Of a stretch of DNA of 49,935 nt, positions 18,424 to 28,910 are shown in pieces. Origin of the DNA: an uncultured Clostridiaceae bacterium (GTDB lineage Bacteria > Bacillota > Clostridia > TANB77 > CAG-508); the NCBI GenBank assembly GCA_948444845.1, contig CAOJVB010000010.1, positions 1-49,935 on the forward strand, read 5' to 3'. The notes beneath the pieces are model-generated. The model was not told where the DNA came from. It searched no databases and was given only the letters and a program-made list of their open reading frames with translations. Position numbers and translations under genes: made by a program. The first letter of the stretch is position 1; every line of letters starts with the position of its first letter.

Positions 18424-18545
18424 TGTAGGGGTCGCACTTTGGGAGACCTGAGAGGCGTAATTCTATTTTTGAACAAAGAAAATTTTAAGAGCGGTGAGAA
18501 TTCCTAAAATAAAGAATGAATAGTGAAGAGTGAATAATGAATAAT
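18424..18545 (+). repeat. Further intergenic repeats before thrS
   Basis: GTAGGGGTCGCACTTTGGGA starts at 18424, and GAATAGTGAAGAGTGAATAA-type repeats occupy 18513-18545. A tiny CACGC-TTC-GCGTG hairpin (18547-18559) follows right before the ribosome site. The stretch 18272-18577 has no gene. Confidence 0.55.
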
Positions 18546-18577
18546 ACACGCTTCGCGTGAAAGGAGAAGAAAGGAAA

Positions 18578-20350
18578 ATGTTTAAAATTAAATTAGAAGG
18601 TGGAAGAACAACAGAAGTAGAGGAAAGCATGTACTGGCACACAACAGCCCACATACTAGCACAAGCAGTAAAAAGACTATTTCCAAATTACAAATTAACA
18701 ATAGGTCCAGCAATAGAAAATGGTTTCTATTATGATTTTGATGTAGAAAAACCATTTACAGAAGAGGACTTAGCAAAATTAGAAGAAGAAATGAAAAATA
18801 TAATTAAAGAAGATTTAATAATAGAAAGATTTGAACTTCCTCGTGAAGAAGCAATAAAACTAATGAGCGATCGAGAAGAACCATATAAAGTAGAATTAAT
18901 AAAAGAACTACCAGAAGGAGAAATAATATCATTCTATAAACAAGGAGAATTTGTTGAACTTTGCCGTGGCCCACATCTTCCAAGTACAGGAAAAGTAAAA
19001 GCTATAAAATTAACATCAATGTCATCTGCTTACTGGAAAGGAGAAGCAAAAAATAAATCACTTCAAAGAGTATATGGAATATCATTCCCAAAAGCAAGCG
19101 AACTAGAAGAATACTTAACTAAATTAGAAGAAGCAAAACAAAGAGATCATAGAAAATTAGGAAAAGAACTAGGAATATTTATGACACATGACTTAGTAGG
19201 AAAAGGACTTCCAATGTACTTACCAAATGGATATATAGTATGGGAATTATTAGAAAACTATATAAAGGGAAAAGAAAAGAAACTAGGTTACAAACACGTG
19301 CTAACACCACCATTAGCAACAGTAGACCTATACAAAACATCAGGACACTGGGATCACTACAAAGATGGAATGTTTCCTAAAATGGAAGTAGAGGGAGAAG
19401 AATTCGTACTTCGCCCAATGAACTGCCCACACCATATGATGGTATATGCAAACTCTATACACTCATATAGAGACCTACCAATAAGAATAGGTGAAATAGC
19501 AAGAGATTGTAGATTTGAAGCAAGTGGAACACTAAAAGGAATAGAAAGAGTAAGAACCTTCTGCCAAAATGATGCACACCTTTTTGTAACACCAGAGCAA
19601 ATAGAAGAAGAATTCAAAACAGTAGTAAACTTAATACTAGAAGCATATAAAGACTTAAATATTACAAATTATCATTTTGAATTATCATTAAGAGACCCAG
19701 AAGATAAAGTAAAATATCATCCAGACGACGAAATGTGGAACAACGCAGAAAACAAATTAAGAAAAGTTTTAGATGATATTGGAATTCCTTATGTAGAGAA
19801 AATAGGAGAAGCAGCATTTTATGGACCAAAATTAGATGTTCAAGTAAAACCAGCAGTAGGAAACGAATATACACTATCTACTTGCCAACTAGACTTCTGC
19901 TTACCAGCAAAATTCAATTTAGCTTATATAGATAAAGATGGAGAAAAGAAAATGCCAGTAGTGCTTCACAGAGCAGTTTTTGGAAGTATAGATAGATTTA
20001 TAGCATACTATTTAGAAGAAACAAAAGGAGCACTACCAACATGGCTTGCACCACTTCAAGTAAAAGTACTTCCAATTACTGATAAACAACTAGACTATGC
20101 AAAAGAAGTTTATAACAAATTATTAGAAAAAGAAATTCGTGTAGAATTAGATTCAAGACAAGAAAAACTAGGCTACAAAATACGTGAAGCACAAATGGGA
20201 AAAGTTCCATATATACTAGTAATAGGAGATAAAGAAATAGAAGCTGGAGCAGTTGGAGTAAGAGCAAGAAGTGAAGGAGATATAGGACAAATGCCAGTAG
20301 AAGACTTTATAACTCGTATAGAAAGCGAAATAAAGAATTACAGCTTATAA
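18578..20350 (+). CDS. thrS: Threonyl-tRNA synthetase lacking the TGS domain
   Basis: 590 residues from ATG 18578. Charges tRNA-Thr; regulated by the T-box at 18075-18271. After only about 20 residues it enters the editing domain (HTTAHILAQAVKRLFP, then LCRGPHLPSTG and the HH-type site), so the roughly 60-residue N-terminal TGS domain of the standard ~640-aa enzyme is absent. Class II catalytic motifs follow: motif 2 RPMNCPHHMMVYAN plus RFEASGTLKGIERVRTFCQNDAH, and motif 3 VVLHRAVFGSIDRFIAY. The anticodon-binding domain closes the protein (VRARSEGDIGQMPVEDFI). An in-frame GTG at 18557 would precede the ribosome site and is not used. Confidence 0.95.
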   Translation: MFKIKLEGGRTTEVEESMYWHTTAHILAQAVKRLFPNYKLTIGPAIENGFYYDFDVEKPFTEEDLAKLEEEMKNIIKEDLIIERFELPREEAIKLMSDREEPYKVELIKELPEGEIISFYKQGEFVELCRGPHLPSTGKVKAIKLTSMSSAYWKGEAKNKSLQRVYGISFPKASELEEYLTKLEEAKQRDHRKLGKELGIFMTHDLVGKGLPMYLPNGYIVWELLENYIKGKEKKLGYKHVLTPPLATVDLYKTSGHWDHYKDGMFPKMEVEGEEFVLRPMNCPHHMMVYANSIHSYRDLPIRIGEIARDCRFEASGTLKGIERVRTFCQNDAHLFVTPEQIEEEFKTVVNLILEAYKDLNITNYHFELSLRDPEDKVKYHPDDEMWNNAENKLRKVLDDIGIPYVEKIGEAAFYGPKLDVQVKPAVGNEYTLSTCQLDFCLPAKFNLAYIDKDGEKKMPVVLHRAVFGSIDRFIAYYLEETKGALPTWLAPLQVKVLPITDKQLDYAKEVYNKLLEKEIRVELDSRQEKLGYKIREAQMGKVPYILVIGDKEIEAGAVGVRARSEGDIGQMPVEDFITRIESEIKNYSL

Positions 20351-20376
20351 AAATATGTAAACTAATCAAAAAAGAC

Positions 20377-20405
20377 TTGCAAAATATGCTAATTTGAGAT
20401 ATAAT
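20377..20405 (+). promoter_or_regulatory. Promoter of the GNAT-like gene
   Basis: TTGCAA (20377-20382), a 17-bp spacer and TATAAT (20400-20405). Confidence 0.65.
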
Positions 20406-20436
20406 AATGATAGAATATTTTTAAGGAGGAAGTTTT

Positions 20437-20901
20437 ATGCATTTTGGAACAATTGAACATCGGAGAGTAACAATTAAGGAACTAGCAAAAAAGAAAGAGC
20501 TTAAAAGGAAGATTGATGAGTATCAGCGACAGGTACAATGCTATTCAATTATGGATAAGGATAAAATTATGATAAACAAAAGTGACATTGCTGATGTCAT
20601 GTATCTATCAATTTATAATGAAAGCAAGAAACCAATAGGATTGCTTAAACTTACTTTAAGCAATGATGAGAAAGCAGGCTACTTTGAAATCTCTATTCCA
20701 AATCCAGAATGGAGCAGAAGATATGGAACGGAAGCAGTACATCAATTTGTAAAAAGATGTAGTAAAACATCAATTGAAGAGCTAATCGCAAACGAAAAAA
20801 ATGCTATTGTTTCAAGATATAAATCAGAAAGACCTGAACTGTTTTCTAGTGACAAAAAAAGTGATAACAACCAAGTGCAGTATAAATATCTAAAAGCATA
20901 A
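20437..20901 (+). CDS. GNAT-like acetyltransferase-related protein
   Basis: 154 residues from ATG 20437 behind AAGGAGGAAG. The middle, GLLKLTLSNDEKAGYFEISI then NPEWSRRYGTEAVHQFVKRC, resembles GNAT strands 3-4 and the acetyl-CoA-binding turn (R-x-Y-G-x-E-A). The N-terminus is a basic helical extension. Codon use (AAG, CTT, CAG, CGA) is richer in G/C than in neighbours, suggesting transfer or a different selection history. Codon 9 is CGG (20461) and must read as Arg, since a +1 shift there would hit TAA within two codons. Activity and substrate unknown. Confidence 0.55.
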   Translation: MHFGTIEHRRVTIKELAKKKELKRKIDEYQRQVQCYSIMDKDKIMINKSDIADVMYLSIYNESKKPIGLLKLTLSNDEKAGYFEISIPNPEWSRRYGTEAVHQFVKRCSKTSIEELIANEKNAIVSRYKSERPELFSSDKKSDNNQVQYKYLKA

Positions 20902-20910
20902 AAACAACCA

Positions 20911-20947
20911 AAAACACTACTTTAGCAATAAAAGTAGTGTTTTTTTT
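20911..20947 (+). terminator. Intrinsic terminator of the GNAT-like gene
   Basis: AAACACTACTTT (20912-20923) pairs with AAAGTAGTGTTT (20931-20942), running into T8. The following gap to 21178 shows no gene; a TATAAT near 21139 may serve the LCP gene. Confidence 0.85.
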
Positions 20948-21178
20948 GAGTTAAAATACATTTTTTTTACAAATATACTTGAAAAATAATAAAAAAATAT
21001 ATAAAATATTTTAAGTATAAAAATACAAAAGACTTTATATTTATATTGCTCTTAGGATATTTATAGATAGCAGAATTAGAAGCAAAAAAGAATAAAGCTA
21101 AAAGTATAGATAACAACCTAAATTGTTTATGGTCTAAAGTATAATATATTAAATTAAAAGAAAAAATAGGAGGAAAAA

Positions 21179-22315
21179 ATGGCAGGAAAACATTCAGCAA
21201 ATGGTAGAGATATTAGAAAAAGAGATATACAAAATAGAGATATGCAAAGGCGAAGGAACGATACAACGAAACAAATACGCAAGTCACCAAAAAATAAAAA
21301 AACAAAGAAAAATGTAGTACTAAAAGTAATATTAATAATTCTACTTATACTAATAATTATAATAGCAGGTATAGGAGTAGGAGGATACTCATACATAGTT
21401 AGTAAACTAAATAAAATGCAACAAGTAGAAATAAATGTAAACGAATTAAATGTTAATGAAGAAATAAAAGGCTACAGAAATATAGCATTATTTGGTGTAG
21501 ACAGTAGAGACAGTAACCTAGGTAAGGGCAATAGAAGTGACTGCATAATAATAGCAAGCATAAACGAAAAAACAAACGATATTAGGCTAGTATCAGTATA
21601 CCGTGATACATATGTACAAATAGAAGGACATGGACTAGACAAAATAACACACGCATATTCATATGGAGAAGCACCACTTGCAATAAAAACATTAAACACA
21701 AATTTAGACTTAAACATAACCGAATTTGTAACAGTAAACTTTGACCTAGTAGCAGAAGCAGTAGATGCGTTAGGTGGAATAGAAATGACAATTGAAACAA
21801 GTGAGCTTCAATATATAAACCAATATATAGATGGAACATCTGAAAATACAGGAATAAAATCAACTCATATAACAAAAGCAGGAAAGCAAACACTAGATGG
21901 GGTACAAGCAGTAGCCTATTCAAGAATAAGGTACACAGCAGGTGGAGACTATAAAAGAACAGAACGTATGAGAGATGTCATAGAAGCAATGTTAAGAAAG
22001 TTAAAAACCAAAAGTATTGGAGAAATAAACAACTTAATGGATAGAATACTTCCAAAAGTATATACAAATATTTCAGCATCAAGTATCATAGCAATGATAC
22101 CAAATTTATTAAGCTACAATATTACAGAAAGTATAGGCTGGCCATATAAAACACAGGGAATAACATTAGATAGATGGTATGGAGTACCAGTAACACTAGA
22201 AAGCAATGTAAAACAATTACATAAAGAATTATTTGATGAACCAGACTATGAAGTACCAAGTGATATAAAAGGAATAAGTAATAAAATTGTAAATAAAACA
22301 GGTTATAAAGAATAA
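21179..22315 (+). CDS. LytR-CpsA-Psr (LCP) family glycopolymer ligase
   Basis: 378 residues; ATG 21179 behind AGGAGG. The N-terminus is strongly basic with Arg-Asp rich segments (about residues 1-45), then one membrane helix (about 47-68), then the extracellular LCP domain. It shows the typical LFGVDSRD, NRSDCIIIASIN, LVSVYRDTYV and DKITHAYSYG blocks and the late YSRIRYTAGGDYKRTERMRD. LCP enzymes transfer undecaprenyl-linked glycopolymers to peptidoglycan. Its position directly before the polysaccharide operon suggests it attaches that polymer to the wall. A strong terminator separates it from the operon promoter. Confidence 0.92.
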   Translation: MAGKHSANGRDIRKRDIQNRDMQRRRNDTTKQIRKSPKNKKTKKNVVLKVILIILLILIIIIAGIGVGGYSYIVSKLNKMQQVEINVNELNVNEEIKGYRNIALFGVDSRDSNLGKGNRSDCIIIASINEKTNDIRLVSVYRDTYVQIEGHGLDKITHAYSYGEAPLAIKTLNTNLDLNITEFVTVNFDLVAEAVDALGGIEMTIETSELQYINQYIDGTSENTGIKSTHITKAGKQTLDGVQAVAYSRIRYTAGGDYKRTERMRDVIEAMLRKLKTKSIGEINNLMDRILPKVYTNISASSIIAMIPNLLSYNITESIGWPYKTQGITLDRWYGVPVTLESNVKQLHKELFDEPDYEVPSDIKGISNKIVNKTGYKE

Positions 22316-22321
22316 AAATGT

Positions 22322-22365
22322 AAAACTGGCATAATTGGAATAAATTACCAATTATGCCAGTTTTT
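22322..22365 (+). terminator. Intrinsic terminator after the LCP gene
   Basis: A 17-bp stem (22322-22338 with 22348-22364) ends in T5. Confidence 0.88.
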
Positions 22366-22420
22366 ATGTAAAATACTTAACGACATAAAACAAAAAACGA
22401 CAAAAATGTTCCTTTTTTTA

Positions 22421-22449
22421 TTGACTATTATGTATTATTGTTATAGAAT
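22421..22449 (+). promoter_or_regulatory. Promoter of the polysaccharide operon
   Basis: TTGACT (22421-22426), a 17-bp spacer and TAGAAT (22444-22449). All genes to about 35070 follow closely without an obvious internal terminator. Confidence 0.7.
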
Positions 22450-22513
22450 AAAAACAATAATAATAAACAAAAAATAATGCATAAGTTTGAAAAATTATAA
22501 GGGGGATTTAGTA

Positions 22514-23224
22514 ATGTATGTACAAGTAAAAGACGAGGAGAATATACAAGAAGAAAATGTAACATTAATTACTAATAGAACAGATAAAATAAGAAATATG
22601 AAAAGTATAATATATAAATTTTTGAAAAGAACAATAGATATAATGGCATCTATAATAGGAATTATATTGCTATTACCAATGACAGTTGCAATATGGATAG
22701 CAAATATATGTGTAAAAGATAATGGACCAATATTTTTTACACAAGAAAGAATAGGAAAAGATGGCGAATTTTTTAAATTCTACAAATATAGGTCAATGGT
22801 AGTAGATGCAGACGATAAATTAAGCAAATATTTAGCAGAAAATGAAGAAGCAAGAGACGAATATAAAAAATACAAAAAATTAAAAAAAGACCCAAGAATA
22901 ACAAAAGTAGGCAAATTTATAAGAAAAACAAGCATAGATGAATTGCCACAATTTATAAATGTACTAAAAGGTCAAATGAGCCTAGTAGGTCCACGCCCAT
23001 ACTTACCAAGAGAAATAAAAGATATGGGAGAAAGCTTTAACGAAATAATAAAAGTAAAACCAGGTTTAACTGGTCTTTGGCAAGTAAATGGTAGAAGTGA
23101 AACAACTTTTGAAGATAGACTAAGAATAGACAAAGAATATGTACAAAAAAAAGGAATGAAATTAGACACAAAAATTTTTATATGGACAATTGGAAAAGTA
23201 TTTGTAAAAGAAGGAGCTAAATAG
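22514..23224 (+). CDS. Initiating undecaprenyl-phosphate sugar-1-phosphate transferase
   Basis: 236 residues from ATG 22514 behind GGGGGA; an in-frame TTG at 22487 has no ribosome site. A basic segment and one membrane helix (about residues 37-65) precede the catalytic domain: FFTQERIGKDGEFFKFYKYR, KTSIDELPQFINVLKGQMSL, VGPRPYLPRE and KPGLTGLWQVNGRSETTFED. This is the bacterial sugar transferase (WbaP/PglC-like) family that loads the first phosphosugar onto undecaprenyl phosphate at the inner face of the membrane. The sugar transferred cannot be read. First gene of the operon. Confidence 0.92.
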   Translation: MYVQVKDEENIQEENVTLITNRTDKIRNMKSIIYKFLKRTIDIMASIIGIILLLPMTVAIWIANICVKDNGPIFFTQERIGKDGEFFKFYKYRSMVVDADDKLSKYLAENEEARDEYKKYKKLKKDPRITKVGKFIRKTSIDELPQFINVLKGQMSLVGPRPYLPREIKDMGESFNEIIKVKPGLTGLWQVNGRSETTFEDRLRIDKEYVQKKGMKLDTKIFIWTIGKVFVKEGAK

Positions 23225-23226
23225 AT

Positions 23227-24277
23227 ATGCAAAATAACAATATATGTACACTAATAATGGCAGGAGGAAGAGGCACTAGGTTTTGGCCAAAATCAACAGA
23301 AGAAAAACCAAAGCAATTTCTAAATTTATTAGGAGAGAAAACAATGTTACAATTAACAGTTGAACGTTCATTAGAAATTACTCCTATAGAAAGAATATTT
23401 ATAGTAACAGGTGAAACTTATAAAAAAATAGTAAAAGAGCAACTTCCAAATTTGCCAGAAAGAAATATCATAATAGAGCCAACACGGAAGAAATACAGCA
23501 CCATGCATATTACTAGCATCACTATATATAAAACAAATATATGAAGATGCAAACATAGTAGTATTGCCATCTGACCATATGATAAAAGACATTGACAATT
23601 TTACACAAGTAATAAATAAAGCAAATAACTACATAAGAAACGAAAATAAGAATTCCATAGTAACAATAGGAATTACACCAACAAGGCCAGAAACAGGCTA
23701 TGGCTATATAAAATATGAAGATAAAAGATATAAAGAAATAGTAAAAGTGGAAAGTTTCGTAGAAAAACCAAACATAGAAAAAGCAAAGCAATACTTAAAA
23801 GAAGAAAAGTACCTATGGAATGCAGGAATGTTCATTTTTAATGTAGATTATATGCTTAAAGAATTAGAAACAAACTACAAACAAGCATATGAGATATTAT
23901 CAAGTTTGCCAAAAATTACTGATAATAACTATGAAACTAAACTAAAAGAAAAATATAAAGAATGTGAATCAATATCAATAGACTATGCAGTAATGGAAAA
24001 AAGTAAAAACATATATGTTATACCAAGTGAACTAGGTTGGGATGACATAGGAACATGGAAATGTTTAGAAAGATATGTAGAACAAGATGACAATGGAAAT
24101 GTAGCAGTAGGGAATACATATGCAGAAAATGCAAAAAACAATATTATATATGCAGAAAACAAAAAAATAATTTTATTAGGTGTAGAAGATCTATTTTGCA
24201 TAGACTCAAATGGAGTACTAATAATAGGAAAAAAAGATAAATTAGCAGAAGCACATAATTACAAAAATATTATATAA
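23227..24277 (+). CDS. manC: Mannose-1-phosphate guanylyltransferase (with a +1 shift at CGG)
   Basis: Makes GDP-mannose from mannose-1-P and GTP. ATG 23227 gives TLIMAGGRGTRFWPKSTEEK, the nucleotide-binding signature. The zero frame breaks at CGG 23485, after ...NIIIEPT. Skipping its C gives GRNTAPCILLASL, the canonical EPxGRNTAP motif, then LPSDHMI, WNAGMFIFN and ELGWDDIGTW. Read this way the protein is 349 residues, a normal length for the type lacking the isomerase domain. The 3' part has no ribosome site, so two separate proteins are unlikely. It supplies GDP-mannose to the mannosyltransferase-like genes downstream. Confidence 0.9.
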
Positions 24278-24289
24278 AGGTGGAACAAA

Positions 24290-25378
24290 ATGAAAATAGC
24301 AATAGTTCACGATTGGCTAACCAATATGGGGGGAGCAGAACAAGTAGTAATAAATTTTAAGGAAATATATAAAGATGCACCAATATATACTACTTTTTAC
24401 AATCCAAGTAAATTAGATGATAAACTAAAAAATATAGAAGTAAAAACAAGCCATTTACAAAAAAAGAAAATGGTAGAAAATCATAAAAAATATTTTCCAC
24501 TAATGCCAAAGGCATTTGAAAAATTTGATTTAAATGAATATGACGTTGTTCTAAGCAGTAGTAGCTCATGCGCAAAAGGAGTACTAACAAAGCCAGGAAG
24601 CGTGCACATATGTTACTGCCATACACCAATGCGCTATGCATGGGAAAAAAGAGATGAATACACTTTAGGAATGGGAAAACTAAAAAAGAAATTAGTAGAA
24701 ATATTATGCCACTATATGAGAATATGGGATGTAGCATCAAGCAATAGAGTAGACTATTTTATAGCAAATAGTACAGAAGTACAAAAAAGAATAAAAAAAC
24801 ACTATAAAAGAGATTCAATTGTTATAAACCCACCAGTAAGATGCAATATGTTCAATATATCAGAAATAGATGGAGACTACTACTTAGTACTATCACGTCT
24901 AGTCGGTTATAAAAGGTTTGACTTAGCAGTACAAGCATGTAGTGAACTAGAAAAAAAACTAGTAGTAATAGGAGAAGGCCCAGAAAAAGAAAAACTAGAA
25001 AAACTAGCAAACGAAAATGTAACATTCCTAGGAAGACAACCAGATGAAGTTGTAAAAAAATACATGTCAGAATGTAAAGCACTACTGTTCCCAGGAGAAG
25101 AAGACTTCGGAATAGTACCAGTAGAAGCCCAAAGCTGTGGAAGGCCAGTAATAGCATATGGAAAAGGTGGAGTGTTAGATTCTGTAATAGATGGAAAAAC
25201 AGGTATATTCTTTAAAGAACAAACTGTAGAAAGCTTAAAAGAAGCAATAAATAAATTTGAAACAATGAAGTTTGATAAAGAAGAAATAAGGAAGCATGCT
25301 TTAGAGTTTGATGAGAGTGTGTTTCAGGAGAAGATTAGAAAGTTTGTAGAAGAAAAAGTGAAAGAAAACAATTTATAG
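24290..25378 (+). CDS. Family 4 glycosyltransferase (likely mannosyltransferase)
   Basis: 362 residues from ATG 24290 behind AAGGTGG. The N-terminal half starts [19 protein letters not shown], typical of GT4 enzymes. The C-terminal donor domain contains [40 protein letters not shown] (the E-x7-E region) and [10 protein letters not shown]. Cytoplasmic, acting on the lipid-linked intermediate. The [14 protein letters not shown] segment is common in WbaZ-type mannosyltransferases, and manC lies directly upstream, so GDP-mannose is a reasonable but unproven donor. Confidence 0.88.
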   Translation: MKIAIVHDWLTNMGGAEQVVINFKEIYKDAPIYTTFYNPSKLDDKLKNIEVKTSHLQKKKMVENHKKYFPLMPKAFEKFDLNEYDVVLSSSSSCAKGVLTKPGSVHICYCHTPMRYAWEKRDEYTLGMGKLKKKLVEILCHYMRIWDVASSNRVDYFIANSTEVQKRIKKHYKRDSIVINPPVRCNMFNISEIDGDYYLVLSRLVGYKRFDLAVQACSELEKKLVVIGEGPEKEKLEKLANENVTFLGRQPDEVVKKYMSECKALLFPGEEDFGIVPVEAQSCGRPVIAYGKGGVLDSVIDGKTGIFFKEQTVESLKEAINKFETMKFDKEEIRKHALEFDESVFQEKIRKFVEEKVKENNL

Positions 25379-25389
25379 GAGAGTTTTTA

Positions 25390-26481
25390 ATGAAAATAGC
25401 AGTAGATGCAAGAATGATAAAAATGTCAGGAATAGGAACATACATACAAAACTTAATGAAAAATGGGTGCTATAATATAGCTATAGGAAAAAAAGAAGAA
25501 ATAGAAGAATTTGACAAAAGCATAGATATTATAGAATTTAATTCACTAATATATGGAATAAAAGAACAATTAAAATTTCCATACAGAAAATTGAAAAAAG
25601 AAAAACCAGATGTATTGCATGTTCCACATTATAATGTTCCTATATTTTATAGAGGAAAAATGGTAGTTACAATACATGATTTAACTCACTTAATATTACC
25701 TGAATTTTTACCAAATAAATTTGCATATATTTATGCAAAAATTATGATATGGGTTGCATTAAAAAAAGCAACTAAAGTTATTACAGTATCTCAAAATACA
25801 AAAAATGATATATTAAAAATGTTTAAAGTAAATCCAAATAAAATTGAAGTTATATATAATGGCGTTGGAAAAGAATTTGTACATAAAGAAAAACAAGAAG
25901 TAGAATATTTATATGAAAAATTTAATATTGAAAAAAATAAAAAAAATATAATGTATGTAGGAAACTTAAAACCACATAAGAACTTAGAAAGGCTATTAGA
26001 AGCGTATTCAAAAATAGAAAATATAGATTCAACGCAGTTACTACTGGTAGGGAAGGCTTTTTCAAATTATAATGTATTAGAAGAAAAAGAAAAAAAATTA
26101 GGAATAGAAAATAACGTAATTCACACAGGAATAGTAACTCAACAAGAACTAGTAGACTTATATAATTTATCGGATTTATTTGTATTTCCATCACTATATG
26201 AAGGGTTTGGAATACCAATAATAGAAGCATTATCTTGTGGAACGCCAGTTATATGTTCTAATAATTCATCAATTCCAGAGGTTGGCGGAGATTTAGTAGA
26301 ATACTTTAATGCATATGATATAGAGCAAATAAAAGATAGCATAGAAGAGAATTTGAATAAGAAAGAACAACTGGATAAATGCAAGGCGAAAGAAAGATTA
26401 AAAAAATTTGATTGGGATGATATCTCTATAAAAACGAAAGAAGTGTTAACTATAAAAAATGAAAATAGAAAAAATAAATAA
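25390..26481 (+). CDS. Family 4 glycosyltransferase
   Basis: 363 residues; ATG 25390 behind TAGGAGAG. Motifs: [63 protein letters not shown] and [20 protein letters not shown]. This set is typical of MtfB/WbpY-like mannosyl- or rhamnosyltransferases. The 3' end overlaps the start of the polymerase gene by 23 bp. Donor unknown; GDP-mannose is plausible. Confidence 0.88.
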   Translation: MKIAVDARMIKMSGIGTYIQNLMKNGCYNIAIGKKEEIEEFDKSIDIIEFNSLIYGIKEQLKFPYRKLKKEKPDVLHVPHYNVPIFYRGKMVVTIHDLTHLILPEFLPNKFAYIYAKIMIWVALKKATKVITVSQNTKNDILKMFKVNPNKIEVIYNGVGKEFVHKEKQEVEYLYEKFNIEKNKKNIMYVGNLKPHKNLERLLEAYSKIENIDSTQLLLVGKAFSNYNVLEEKEKKLGIENNVIHTGIVTQQELVDLYNLSDLFVFPSLYEGFGIPIIEALSCGTPVICSNNSSIPEVGGDLVEYFNAYDIEQIKDSIEENLNKKEQLDKCKAKERLKKFDWDDISIKTKEVLTIKNENRKNK

Positions 26482-27730
26482 TATATTAATGTATATATTA
26501 ATTGCTTTTACAATATTTATGAGTGCATTTAATTATACAAATATACCATCACAAATTAGTTATATAAAAGATATAATAATATTTTATTTTACAGGAATTT
26601 TAATAAAAAATAAAATAGAGAAGAAACAAGTAAATAAGCCGAAAGATATAGGAAAATCATTTTACATTTTATTTATTATAATAATATTAATATCATGGTT
26701 AGGATTTATATATGGTAACAATAATTCAAGCTGGGCGATTATAGTTAGAATATTTAGATACCTTGAGTTTTTTTTGCTATTTTTTATTTTTTCAAATTTA
26801 AACAGTATATGTACGATAGAATATAAAAAAATTGTACAAGTATATATTACATTATCTATAATATTAGTGTTTGTACATTTATTTGGATATTTTGTGCCTA
26901 ATAATATAATTAGTATTTATATAGATAATAAAATAGGAAATGGTTTTTATCGAAATAGAATATCTTTAGGTCAACCAGCAATAGCAGTATTTCCAATGAT
27001 AATATCATATTTTTATTTATTAATATATAATAAAGGTAAAAAGAAAGAAATTGTTGAAATAATTGTATTATTAATAGGTATTATAATATCAACAAGTACA
27101 ACAGGAATATTATCTATAATATGTGTAACTATGCTAACAATAATTCCAGTAGTTATTAAGAAGAAAAATATAAAAAATATATTAATTGTTTTTGCAATTG
27201 TAATTTGCTTAGGCATCATAGGAATAATTTTAATAAAGAATGTTCCTCAATTAAATTCTATATGTGAAAAACAAATTGAGTTATTAAATATTAAAATAAA
27301 AGCAATATTTACAAATAGAATAACAGATTTATCAATGGAAGTAAGAAAAGATAAAAGTGAAATAGCAATAAGTAATATGGATAATTTTATAAAAAGAATA
27401 TTTGGCTTAGGAATGCTAGGATATAATTCTGGAAGTGTAAATGTTGGAAGTCTAGAGAATATGTATATGGCAATGTATGCTTGTTATGGAGTTTTAGGAA
27501 TAATAACATTTATCCTATTTATAGGAAATAATATTGTTACATCGCTTAAGAAAATGAAAAATTTAGAAGGAATATTTTTATTAGCTATTTTTGTAGTGTT
27601 TGCTATGCATGCATATACACTAGAGGTTTTATATTTACCAACAATATCATATACAATACCAATGTTTTATTGTTATATAAAGAATAAAGAAAGTGAAAAG
27701 GAAAACAAAAATGAAAATATTGATAATTAA
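26459..27730 (+). CDS. O-antigen polymerase/ligase-like membrane protein (Wzy type)
   Basis: 423 residues, about eleven hydrophobic segments, with a central Wzy_C-like loop (about residues 275-325) containing [20 protein letters not shown] and the downstream [11 protein letters not shown]. Such topology and the RxxDxxxA-type loop fit the O-antigen polymerase/ligase superfamily. Within a sugar-transferase/flippase operon the likely role is polymerising lipid-linked repeat units on the outer face. ATG 26459 lies within the previous gene; no clear ribosome site, so translational coupling is likely. Confidence 0.75.
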   Translation: MKIEKINNILMYILIAFTIFMSAFNYTNIPSQISYIKDIIIFYFTGILIKNKIEKKQVNKPKDIGKSFYILFIIIILISWLGFIYGNNNSSWAIIVRIFRYLEFFLLFFIFSNLNSICTIEYKKIVQVYITLSIILVFVHLFGYFVPNNIISIYIDNKIGNGFYRNRISLGQPAIAVFPMIISYFYLLIYNKGKKKEIVEIIVLLIGIIISTSTTGILSIICVTMLTIIPVVIKKKNIKNILIVFAIVICLGIIGIILIKNVPQLNSICEKQIELLNIKIKAIFTNRITDLSMEVRKDKSEIAISNMDNFIKRIFGLGMLGYNSGSVNVGSLENMYMAMYACYGVLGIITFILFIGNNIVTSLKKMKNLEGIFLLAIFVVFAMHAYTLEVLYLPTISYTIPMFYCYIKNKESEKENKNENIDN

Positions 27731-28910
27731 TGATAACTTGGTTCTTGGAGGAGCGGAACAATATGCATTAAATTTAAAAGATATACTAGAGAAAAATGTG
27801 AATAATGAAATATATTTAATGACATTTGATACTAATTATAAACAAAGTATAAACAAAGTAAATAATACTAAAAATATAATAAATATGGTAAATAAGAATT
27901 ATATAGGAAAGATAAATAAATTAATATTCAATCCAATATTATACTTAAAAATAAAGAAACAGCTAGATATAATAAAACCAGATAAAATTATATTAAATAA
28001 TATATTTTATAGTCCAATAACTCAAATGAAAGCATTAAAAGGATATGAAGTTTATCAGGTTGTTCATGATTATTCAATAGTTTGTCCTAAATCTACATGT
28101 ATAAAATGTAATTATCAAATATGCAATGGATATAAAGAAAGTAATTGTACTATAGAGTGCACATATCATAACTCAAAGTTATCTATATTTTTAAAATTAC
28201 AATTAACAAAATATATGGAAAAAATTAGAAAGGTAATTGTAAAAAAACTTATATCACCAAGTGAATGTTTAAATAAGTATTTAAACAAATATAATTATAA
28301 TTCTGAATGTATAAATAATCCTATTAAAATTAGTGATTGTAATAGTGAGAATGAGAAAGATAGAAATAGATATATTTATGTTGGAGCATTAAATGAAAAT
28401 AAAGGAATATTTAAATTTCTAGATATTTTCGAAAGGTTTTGCAAAGATAAAGAAACATATATAGAGATTTATGGAAAAGCTACAGAACCTAAATATGAAA
28501 TATTAGCAAATAAATATAATAATAGAAAAATTAAATTTATGGGGACAATACCTAATTCACAAATAATTGAAAAAATTTCAAAATCAAACTATATGGTTGT
28601 TCCTTCTCTGTGGATGGAGAATTATCCAACTACAGTATTAGAAGGGATGATGTCACATACAGTTATTATAGGCTCAAACAGAGGTGGAGTAGGAGAATTA
28701 CTAAATGAAAATAGAGGAATTACATTTGATATTTTAAATGATGAAGATATATTAGAAAAACTTGAAAAAAGTTATTTGATTTCAATAGATGAATATAAAA
28801 GAATTGAAAAAAATGCATTTGAATTTGTTACAAGCAATAATTCTTTTGAAAAATATGAAGAAAAAATAACAGAAACTATGGGAGGAAAAGTTGAAAATAT
28901 TAATAATTAG
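27711..28910 (+). CDS. Family 4 glycosyltransferase with Cys-rich insert
   Basis: 399 residues from ATG 27711 behind AAAGGAAAAC; an in-frame GTG at 27693 is less well placed. It starts [20 protein letters not shown], and its donor domain has FMGTIPNSQIIEKISKSNYM and VVPSLWMENYPTTVLEGMMS. Between about residues 120 and 150 an insert holds CPKSTCIKCNYQICNGYK and further Cys (about six in all), a pattern seen in some GT4 relatives and possibly zinc-binding. Donor and acceptor unknown. Confidence 0.82.
   Translation: MKILIINDNLVLGGAEQYALNLKDILEKNVNNEIYLMTFDTNYKQSINKVNNTKNIINMVNKNYIGKINKLIFNPILYLKIKKQLDIIKPDKIILNNIFYSPITQMKALKGYEVYQVVHDYSIVCPKSTCIKCNYQICNGYKESNCTIECTYHNSKLSIFLKLQLTKYMEKIRKVIVKKLISPSECLNKYLNKYNYNSECINNPIKISDCNSENEKDRNRYIYVGALNENKGIFKFLDIFERFCKDKETYIEIYGKATEPKYEILANKYNNRKIKFMGTIPNSQIIEKISKSNYMVVPSLWMENYPTTVLEGMMSHTVIIGSNRGGVGELLNENRGITFDILNDEDILEKLEKSYLISIDEYKRIEKNAFEFVTSNNSFEKYEEKITETMGGKVENINN

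Noticed and set aside
18557..18577. GTG 18557 as the thrS start
   Set aside because: It lies in the small CACGC hairpin before the ribosome site and adds only seven non-conserved residues.
23227..24277. manC as two split proteins
   Set aside because: The second half has no ribosome site and the EPxGRNTAP motif is completed only by joining the two parts.
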